From JBELHJ01 sp042091495 (GTDB lineage: Bacteria > Bacteroidota > Bacteroidia > Flavobacteriales > Flavobacteriaceae): a stretch of 5,199 nt of DNA. The stretch is taken from positions 1 through 5,199 of the forward strand of contig JBELHJ010000100.1 of assembly GCA_042091495.1 (NCBI GenBank), in the 5' to 3' direction. Below are positions 1 through 5,199 of this stretch, one piece after another; position 1 is the stretch's first letter, and the number at the start of each line of letters is the position of its first letter. The translations under genes and the position numbers were made by a program. The notes beneath the pieces were generated by a model. The model was not told the DNA's origin, did not search any database, and was given only the letters and a program-made list of their open reading frames with translations.

Positions 1-1169
1 AAGAGTTCTTTATGATTTAAATCTTTGTCTACTCTAAAAATCAAATTTCCTTTTTTCTTTTGAATGACTTGATAATTCATACCTAATTCATGAGTTTCCA
101 ATACATTTTTAAAAATATAATAGAAGGTCAAACTGGGGTAAGTATGTGATTTTCCATAGACTAATTCTCCAATGCGCCCCTGTACTTCATCAATAACTTG
201 GTGCGCCATTCCACAAGCACATTGGTCTTTACTAGAACTCAGCTTAATGTAATCCCCTAACTTATATCTTATTAAAGGGAAAGACGTCATTTGTAAATTA
301 GTCACTACAATTTCATTATCAATTTCCTCTACAATAACACCCTCCATATTGATATGTAATTTACCCTTTGAGCATTCAAAAGCAATAATGCCGCTTTCTG
401 TGGCACCATATTCCGAAACTATGGGAATTCCAAATGCATTTTTAATTTCAGACTTATAATGTGGTAAAATAGCTTCAGAAGTGCCTTTTATTAATTTTAA
501 ATTCAACTGAGGCTTCACCTTAATAGAATTTACATACTGAGCCACTTCATAAATCATGGAACTGTAACCATGAAAGTATTTTGTTTTTTCTAATTTTCTG
601 ACAAAACTTTTTAAATCACTCGATTTTAAACTGAATAATCGAAACCGGTTTTGTAAGGCATCTAAAGATCGGGTCTTAATTTGTTGTACTCTACTAAAAT
701 TAAACCCCCAAAAATAAGCATTGCGCTCCCAGGGTTTAACATTGTACCAAGAATAACCGCGCTGTATGGCAGCCCTATTGAATGAATCGGCTGATTCATC
801 CCTAAAAAATTGTAACGACTGCCCCCCTGTTCCCGAGGTTTTAGCCTTATAGCCCTTTACTTGAGTTAAATTTGTGTGGATATGTTTAGTATTATTGATT
901 AAAGTCGTTTTATCAATAATTGGTATTTTTTTTAAATCATTTAGAGTCTTAATGTGAGACGGATGTATCTTTTTTTCATCAAATAGTGCTTTATAAAATG
1001 GCGATTCTAAATACGCTTTTTCTAAAATTAACTTAAGTCGATTTAATTGGTAATCTTGCAAGTCGCTTAATGTCCAAGACTCCGATTGTTTTAAAAATTT
1101 GAACCAGGTTTTAATTGACGGATTCCTATACCGTTCTCCTATTTTATAGATTAATTTGCTCCACATCAT
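1..1169 (-). CDS. PaaK/CapK-like adenylate-forming enzyme (phenylacetate-CoA ligase family), 3' end cut by window edge
   Basis: An uninterrupted reading frame of 389 codons starts at a tandem ATG ATG (1169-1164) and leaves the left edge with no stop. Three hallmarks of the PaaK/CapK branch of adenylate-forming enzymes appear in order: a phosphate-binding loop TSGTGGQS (residues 111-118), the SEYGATESG motif (252-260, the YGxTE signature) and IRYKLGDY (300-307, the YRxGD signature that contacts the ATP ribose). These are followed by a CxCG pair (Cys317, Cys319) and QGRIGE (330-335), which resembles the hinge to the C-terminal lid domain. Family members are usually about 430-460 residues, so perhaps 40-70 residues are missing, including the expected catalytic-lysine region. 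Family chemistry is ATP-dependent activation of a carboxylic acid to an acyl-adenylate, often passed on to CoA. Here it sits last in a run of glycosyltransferase genes, as CapK-like proteins often do in polysaccharide loci, so a role in acylating a sugar is plausible but inferred. The substrate cannot be read from the sequence. The start overlaps the upstream gene by 26 bases. Confidence 0.9.
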   Translation of the reverse strand, partial: MMWSKLIYKIGERYRNPSIKTWFKFLKQSESWTLSDLQDYQLNRLKLILEKAYLESPFYKALFDEKKIHPSHIKTLNDLKKIPIIDKTTLINNTKHIHTNLTQVKGYKAKTSGTGGQSLQFFRDESADSFNRAAIQRGYSWYNVKPWERNAYFWGFNFSRVQQIKTRSLDALQNRFRLFSLKSSDLKSFVRKLEKTKYFHGYSSMIYEVAQYVNSIKVKPQLNLKLIKGTSEAILPHYKSEIKNAFGIPIVSEYGATESGIIAFECSKGKLHINMEGVIVEEIDNEIVVTNLQMTSFPLIRYKLGDYIKLSSSKDQCACGMAHQVIDEVQGRIGELVYGKSHTYPSLTFYYIFKNVLETHELGMNYQVIQKKKGNLIFRVDKDLNHKEL

Positions 1170-2166
1170 CAAAAATCTTAAACCATTTGTGTTTTATAAC
1201 TTCCCAATCAAAATGTTCGACCTTTTGCCTGGCATTTTCTCTAATTGAATGCGCTACATCTATGTTTTCAATTAGGTGAGTAATCGCTTTCACCATAGCA
1301 ACTTCATCATCTGATTCCACCAAAAATCCTTGTTTTTTGTGTTCTATAATGTAGGGTACTCCCCCCACATTCGTTGACACTACTACCAAACCTAAGGCCA
1401 TAGCCTCCAAAACACTAACTGGTGTGTTGTCTACTTTAGAAGTGTTGATAAACAGATTATAATCCTTAGATTTTTTAATCCAATCTGTTTTAGAAAGTTT
1501 CCCTGTAATTTCTATAGCGGTTTCCAATTGGTTGCTTTTAATATAAAGCTTTACCTTATTAATGGAATCGTCTTTAAACGGACCAACCATACCTAATTTA
1601 GCCTGAGGGTATTTATGTAAAAGTTGATGCAAGACTTTTACCGCCATTAAGGGGTTGTAAATGTCTTGAAAAGCACGCACAAATAACAAGCTGGGCGACT
1701 CAAGCGATCGTGATTGAAATTCATATTGCTTTAGATCCAATAAATTGGGGATCACCACTGTTTTAAATTTAGAGTGAAATACCTCGAACAAATAATTTGA
1801 GGGTGCAATATTGACAAAAGCATTACTAAACAGAAAATGAGACAGTTTAGGTCTCTTTTTGAGTCTGTTTGGCAAATCCCCCCCATGCAATATAGGAATA
1901 TAGGATAGGTTACGTAGTTTACATAGTAGGGCTACACTAATAGCGTAATAAAAATTAAAGGTGCTATAGGTATCTATGATTACACATGTCTTTTTTGGGG
2001 CTATTAATACGCCCCAACACATATGCAAATAGCGCCATAATTTAAATCTAAAAGAAGAATATATCCTTACTTTATATCCCTCTATTTTAAATTTAGACAC
2101 TAACAACTCCAAAGTGGTTGGATTAGCACTTTTTAAATGATTTCCTATGTAAACAATAGTCCTCAA
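1144..2166 (-). CDS. GT4-type glycosyltransferase (GT-B fold), TTG start
   Basis: This 340-residue protein has the length and two-domain layout of a GT4 (GT-B, retaining) transferase, which moves a sugar from a nucleotide donor to an acceptor, here presumably a lipid-linked glycan at the inner membrane face. The N-terminal acceptor domain begins RTIVYIGNH (2-10) and carries LHGGDLP (93-99). The inter-domain segment VIPNLLDL (138-145) leads into the donor domain, which starts LLFVRAFQDIYNP (160-172). The donor motif is DNTPVSVLEAMALG (246-259), where the first acid of the usual E-x7-E pair is Asp246 and the second is Glu254. NVGGVPYII (266-274) follows. Residues 52-90 are hydrophobic and may help membrane contact. 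The start is TTG: a stop lies 15 bases upstream in frame and the next Met is residue 49, beyond the conserved IGNH strand. It overlaps the preceding gene by 4 bases (TTGA). Donor and acceptor sugars are unknown. Confidence 0.9.
   Translation of the reverse strand: MRTIVYIGNHLKSANPTTLELLVSKFKIEGYKVRIYSSFRFKLWRYLHMCWGVLIAPKKTCVIIDTYSTFNFYYAISVALLCKLRNLSYIPILHGGDLPNRLKKRPKLSHFLFSNAFVNIAPSNYLFEVFHSKFKTVVIPNLLDLKQYEFQSRSLESPSLLFVRAFQDIYNPLMAVKVLHQLLHKYPQAKLGMVGPFKDDSINKVKLYIKSNQLETAIEITGKLSKTDWIKKSKDYNLFINTSKVDNTPVSVLEAMALGLVVVSTNVGGVPYIIEHKKQGFLVESDDEVAMVKAITHLIENIDVAHSIRENARQKVEHFDWEVIKHKWFKIFDDVEQINL
2163..2166 (-). other. TTGA stop/start overlap with TTG start
   Basis: The coding-strand bases TTGA join the TGA of the 2163-3242 gene to the TTG start of the 1144-2166 gene. 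The four-base geometry matches the ATGA junction at 4357-4360, which supports TTG as the real start even though it is a weak initiator. An AGGA sits directly against the TTG and is too close to act as a classical ribosome-binding site. Confidence 0.7.
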
Positions 2167-3242
2167 TCCTGTTTTAAATTATATATTTTTAAAAGTTGAC
2201 TCATAGCGTCTTCAGAATTAAAATCGTTTTGAACTTTATCGCATAAACTTTTGCCACATGAAATCCTATAAGTCGAATCTGTTATCATTTTTTTTATAGC
2301 TTCTGATAATAATTTAGAATCTGAAGGTGGTACCAATAATCCGTTATGATTGGTCTGTATTACACTTTTACAATCCCCTACATTTGTTGCCACTACACCA
2401 AGACCTGCCGCACCATATTCTAAAAGCGCCAAAGGTAAACCTTCTGATTTAGATGACAATACGCCTATTGTAGCTTGAGATAAGATGTGCTTTATATCGG
2501 AACAGCTTCCATAAGTATAAATTTGACTTGAAGCAGATGAATTTGAAATGGTATCTAAAACCAGTTCTGAATAGGCATCATTAAATTGTTGACCCACCAA
2601 ATGCAATGTCCAATCTGCATATTTTTTATTAATATTTTCAAAAGCTTTTATTAAATTGAAAAGGTCTTTTTGAGGTCTAAAATTTGCTAAACATATTATT
2701 CTTTTGCCATAGGTTCCTTTAAGTATTGTTTTAGCTGAAGATATCGTTTTTATATCAGGGAAGTTTTGCAACCTAAAAACGTTTTTACAATGCAGAGTTT
2801 CTAAAGAAAATTTAAGTAGCTTTTCATTCACACAAACAATAGCGTCAAAAAAATAAGAGCACCTTTTTAAAGCTCTTATAGGGCGTTGCTCTAAATAGTC
2901 ACTCTTACCATAGTGGTCATGCCAAATTAACACCAATTTGGGATTAAGTAATTTCATTATTGTACCCATGAAAAAAGAGGTCGCATGTACATGGATATGG
3001 GTTATTTTTTGCGCTTTGATAAATCGATAGAGTTTTAAAATTGCTTTCCAATCTAAAACAGATTTTCGTTCTAGGAAGGAATAATTAGAGAGATCTTCAA
3101 TTTGGGCTTTTAGTATCCCTTCTTGTCTTGTAGTGCAGATATATGATTGATATCCTTTTTTTGATAATTGATTAGTTAGAACTACAGCTAACTTTTCAGC
3201 ACCACCCGCATTTAAACTGTCTATGAGTTGTAACACCCGCAT
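2163..3242 (-). CDS. GT4-type glycosyltransferase
   Basis: This 359-residue protein is a complete GT-B fold transferase of the GT4 type. The N-terminal domain opens with the glycine-rich loop SLNAGGAEK (9-17), typical of GT4 enzymes. HVHATSF (84-90) and WHDHYGKSDY (107-116) occupy the acceptor-side positions where related proteins carry HGG or a similar His motif. The donor domain starts IICLANFRPQKD (182-193), with the Arg and Lys expected to bind the nucleotide diphosphate. The E-x7-E signature is intact in SEGLPLALLEYGAAG (266-280; Glu267 and Glu275), followed by NVGDCKSVI (287-295) and NGLLVPPSD (300-308). It should be cytoplasmic or membrane-peripheral and add one sugar to a growing repeat unit; which sugar cannot be predicted. 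It begins at ATG, whose A is the last base of the preceding stop (TAATG), and its own TGA overlaps the next start. It is only distantly similar to its neighbours, so it is not a recent duplicate. Confidence 0.93.
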   Translation of the reverse strand: MRVLQLIDSLNAGGAEKLAVVLTNQLSKKGYQSYICTTRQEGILKAQIEDLSNYSFLERKSVLDWKAILKLYRFIKAQKITHIHVHATSFFMGTIMKLLNPKLVLIWHDHYGKSDYLEQRPIRALKRCSYFFDAIVCVNEKLLKFSLETLHCKNVFRLQNFPDIKTISSAKTILKGTYGKRIICLANFRPQKDLFNLIKAFENINKKYADWTLHLVGQQFNDAYSELVLDTISNSSASSQIYTYGSCSDIKHILSQATIGVLSSKSEGLPLALLEYGAAGLGVVATNVGDCKSVIQTNHNGLLVPPSDSKLLSEAIKKMITDSTYRISCGKSLCDKVQNDFNSEDAMSQLLKIYNLKQD

Positions 3243-3244
3243 TA
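3240..3244 (-). other. TAATG stop/start overlap (translational coupling)
   Basis: On the coding strand the bases read TAATG, so the TAA of the 3242-4360 gene and the ATG of the 2163-3242 gene share one A. An AAGG lies only three bases before the ATG, too close for a normal ribosome-binding site. Coupled translation is inferred. Confidence 0.85.
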
Positions 3245-4360
3245 GCCTTGTAATAATTGTTTAATATCATTTTCAAACCGGTCTAAAGTAAATTGTCTGC
3301 TCCATTGAACAGCAGCATCTGCCATTACATGAAATGTTTCATGTTGAGCTACTAATTTTTTAATGAGTTGGATATCTGTATTTAAATTCAAGTTTAATAA
3401 AATCCCGCGATTCCCCTTATCTAGCATATAATCTAAACAGGATATTCTAGTTGCTACTGGGATCGCTCCCCAAAACATCCCTTCTGCAATAGCCTTTGGC
3501 CATCCCTCAGACTTTGAAGGTAATACTACAAAATGTGCTTGTTTTAGAGCATCTTTAACAGTCTCAGCATTTGTATTGCCGTGCAAAGTTACCAGGTCCT
3601 TTAATTCGTAGTTGCTTATTGAATCTTCTAACAAAGAACGTTGTTCGCCCTCTCCATATAAATCAAGCTTGCAACTCACCCCCTTTTTAATAAGGCCATT
3701 AACTAATTCTATGGCATACTCTGGCTGTTTTCCTGTTGACAACGTCCCTACAAAAACAAACTGAATCACGCCTTCTAAATCTCTTTTTTGAATAGGATCT
3801 TTTTCATATTCGCTATAGGTGGCCGTATAAAATGGCAAAATATTTTTGGATTGATTAGGCCATTCCCCATACACCAATACTTTAGTGTTCTTGGTTAAAA
3901 ACGTATTCGATAATATCCATCTCTGTAATTTATAAGAAAGGGGTTGTTGGGCTTTTGGATCCCAATTGCCAGCATATTTAACAGACTTAGTTTTGTTTGG
4001 AAAAAAAATCTGAACTATACAAGCTAAAAAGCCTACGTTACCTGGACATCTTAAATGGATGTGGTCGGCTCGCATACAGGCTCTAAATATCATCCATTTA
4101 ATGACCGGAATTTTCAGTATGGATTTCAATATATTCAGTATTGAAGTAAACTGAATGCTTGGTATTTTTAAAAACGTAATGTTATCATTTTCGTAAACAC
4201 TGTCGATTGAATATATACTTCTATCAGTTAATGGCGCAACCACTTCAATAGCATCGGCATACTTCAACCATAAATTCATTTCGCGTATGTATGGTGCATA
4301 GCCGTAATACTTATCCTCTTTTTTAGCGTGAATGACATGTGAAATAATCAAGAATCTCAT
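3242..4360 (-). CDS. GT4-type glycosyltransferase, LRCPGNVG/YAGNWDP subtype
   Basis: This 372-residue protein is a GT4-type transferase with a distinctive N-terminal half. IHLRCPGNVGFLACIVQIFF (101-120) forms a glycine turn and hydrophobic helix. VKYAGNWDPKAQQPLSYKLQ (127-146) follows, then RWILSNTFLTKN (147-158) and VLVYGEWPNQ (161-170). I associate this set of motifs with glycan loci of Flavobacteriia, which is recalled family knowledge rather than a search result. The donor domain begins FVFVGTLSTGKQPEYAI (201-217). The signature is SKSEGWPKAIAEGMFWGAIP (282-301), with the acid pair Glu285 and Glu293. Its expected role is transfer of a sugar from a nucleotide donor onto a lipid-linked intermediate, with the hydrophobic helix giving membrane association. 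The ATG start is embedded in the stop of the gene upstream (ATGA), and its TAA shares one base with the next ATG. No clear ribosome-binding site precedes it. Confidence 0.92.
   Translation of the reverse strand: MRFLIISHVIHAKKEDKYYGYAPYIREMNLWLKYADAIEVVAPLTDRSIYSIDSVYENDNITFLKIPSIQFTSILNILKSILKIPVIKWMIFRACMRADHIHLRCPGNVGFLACIVQIFFPNKTKSVKYAGNWDPKAQQPLSYKLQRWILSNTFLTKNTKVLVYGEWPNQSKNILPFYTATYSEYEKDPIQKRDLEGVIQFVFVGTLSTGKQPEYAIELVNGLIKKGVSCKLDLYGEGEQRSLLEDSISNYELKDLVTLHGNTNAETVKDALKQAHFVVLPSKSEGWPKAIAEGMFWGAIPVATRISCLDYMLDKGNRGILLNLNLNTDIQLIKKLVAQHETFHVMADAAVQWSRQFTLDRFENDIKQLLQG
4357..4360 (-). other. ATGA stop/start overlap (translational coupling)
   Basis: On the coding strand the four bases read ATGA: the ATG of the 3242-4360 transferase contains the TGA of the transferase before it. 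No well-placed Shine-Dalgarno sequence precedes it (the upstream bases are ATAAAACGATTCA), so re-initiation by the terminating ribosome is a reasonable inference. Confidence 0.85.
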
Positions 4361-5199
4361 TGAATCGTTTTATAAAATTCCACGTTTCTGTCCGTTATCG
4401 TGTCTATACTAAAGTTGGCCTCAACATAGTGTCGTGCTTTTTCAGATATAGCATTGCCTTCTTTGTTATGGTTCAATGCCCAAAGGATGTTTTCGGCAAT
4501 ATCGTCTTCATTATAAGGGTCGCATAATAAACCAGTGTCTTTATGCGTGATGATTTCTGGGCCTGGACCTACGTTAGAAAATAGTACTAATTTTTGCATT
4601 GCCATCGCCTCTGGTGCTACTAAACCTTGTGTTTCCATCAAAGACGGAAACACACATAATGTTGCTGCAGCGTATTGTTCTGCCAATTCTTGTAAATTAA
4701 CGGCACCCATAAACTCTATGTGGTCTTTAATGTTTCCTACACTTGGAATCAGTTCGTCTTTCAGATAAGCAATGTATGAGTTGCCATTTTTAAAAAACCA
4801 ATCTCTCCCGAATATCTTTAACTGGACATTGGGATAAACTTTGATTACTTTTCGCATAGCTTTAATTAACCGGGCTATACCCTTCTTTTCACATACTGTA
4901 CCCGCAAATAAAAGTGTATTTGAATCAATTTTAATCTCAGGTTTTGGCCTGAATACCTCCTTATTTATTGGAGACATGATGATAGCCAAAGGCTTATTGT
5001 TGTAGCTTAAATATTTTTCTGTATGTTTTTTTACATAATCAGAAACTGCTATGAAAGCATCAGCTTTTTTAAAAGATTGTTTTTCCTGAAATCCTTTCCA
5101 CTTAGAAACACCTCTTTGTTCAGCTTCCGCAAAAAAGTGGTGTCCGCCGTGTAAACGAATCACATACTTAATTGATTTTATCTTCTTTATAAAAGCTAA
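4357..5199 (-). CDS. GT4-type glycosyltransferase, 5' end beyond right edge
   Basis: The reading frame is open to the right edge, giving 280 visible C-terminal residues. A GTG at 5163-5161 could be mistaken for a start, but the frame continues upstream through LAFIKKIKSIKY into VIRLHGGHHFF. That HGG strand normally lies about 80-110 residues into a GT4 protein, so the true start is probably 200-300 bases outside the window. Counting from the first visible residue, HGG is at 17-19 and AVSDYVKKH (51-59) marks the end of the acceptor domain. LLFAGTVCEKKGI (96-108) starts the donor domain and carries the basic residues for diphosphate binding. ETQGLVAPEAMAM (189-201) is an intact E-x7-E signature (Glu189, Glu197), followed by GPGPEII (211-217) and GLLCDP (223-228). 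The product is a retaining nucleotide-sugar-dependent transferase of unknown sugar specificity. It is the first gene seen in the transcribed order and its TGA overlaps the next ATG. Confidence 0.92.
   Translation of the reverse strand, partial: LAFIKKIKSIKYVIRLHGGHHFFAEAEQRGVSKWKGFQEKQSFKKADAFIAVSDYVKKHTEKYLSYNNKPLAIIMSPINKEVFRPKPEIKIDSNTLLFAGTVCEKKGIARLIKAMRKVIKVYPNVQLKIFGRDWFFKNGNSYIAYLKDELIPSVGNIKDHIEFMGAVNLQELAEQYAAATLCVFPSLMETQGLVAPEAMAMQKLVLFSNVGPGPEIITHKDTGLLCDPYNEDDIAENILWALNHNKEGNAISEKARHYVEANFSIDTITDRNVEFYKTIQ

Noticed and set aside
926..933. Poly-T run (A8 on the coding strand) as a possible terminator or slippage site
   Set aside because: It encodes Leu-Lys-Lys-Ile within an intact conserved protein, has no stem-loop before it, and A/T runs of this size are common in AT-rich DNA.
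1144..2166. A frameshift or missing start in the TTG-initiated transferase
   Set aside because: The frame is intact from the first conserved strand to the C-terminus, the length is normal for the family, and the four-base overlap fits a real start.
2163..4360. The middle transferases as products of a recent tandem duplication
   Set aside because: They share only general GT4 features such as the SKSEG-x-P signature. Their N-terminal halves and donor-domain starts differ clearly, so they are separate old lineages.
4535..4768. A 77-codon plus-strand open frame
   Set aside because: It lies wholly antisense to the donor domain of the 4357-5199 transferase, whose frame carries intact conserved motifs. 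Its translation shows no recognisable domain and it has no supporting signals, so it is a shadow frame.
1..5199. Internal promoters, terminators, RNA genes, mobile elements or CRISPR arrays
   Set aside because: All bases lie within overlapping coding frames; I saw no repeat array, transposase, tRNA-like fold or terminator hairpin with a T tract.

Overview
The window is AT-rich and entirely protein-coding on the minus strand. It looks like an internal slice of a surface-polysaccharide (O-antigen, capsule or exopolysaccharide) biosynthesis operon from a member of the Bacteroidota, most likely Flavobacteriia. That placement is inferred from three things: the low G+C; the lack of well-placed Shine-Dalgarno sequences in front of the starts; and protein motifs I associate with flavobacterial glycosyltransferases (the IGNH start, LRCPGNVG with YAGNWDP, and HDHYGKSDY with ANFRPQKD). 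No database search was possible.

Transcription runs from high to low coordinates. In that order the window holds: (1) a GT4-type glycosyltransferase whose N-terminus lies beyond the right edge (4357 to past 5199); (2) a second GT4-type transferase (3242-4360); (3) a third (2163-3242); (4) a fourth, which appears to start at TTG (1144-2166); and (5) a PaaK/CapK-like adenylate-forming enzyme that runs off the left edge without a stop (1-1169). Every junction overlaps: 4, 1, 4 and 26 bases. There is no intergenic DNA, so no room for a separate promoter or terminator, and I see no RNA gene, mobile element or CRISPR array.

The four glycosyltransferases are divergent from one another, so they probably add different sugars in sequence to a lipid-linked repeat unit at the inner face of the cytoplasmic membrane. 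The PaaK/CapK-like protein may activate a carboxylic acid as an acyl-adenylate, perhaps to decorate a sugar. This is an inference, and its substrate is the main open question. No flippase, polymerase, initiating transferase or nucleotide-sugar enzyme is visible, so the cluster must extend on both sides.

I found no clearly new system. The points worth a second look are the acyl-activating enzyme coupled to the transferases, the TTG start, the Asp-for-Glu change in one GT4 motif, and a small set of poly-G tracts at Gly-Gly codons.
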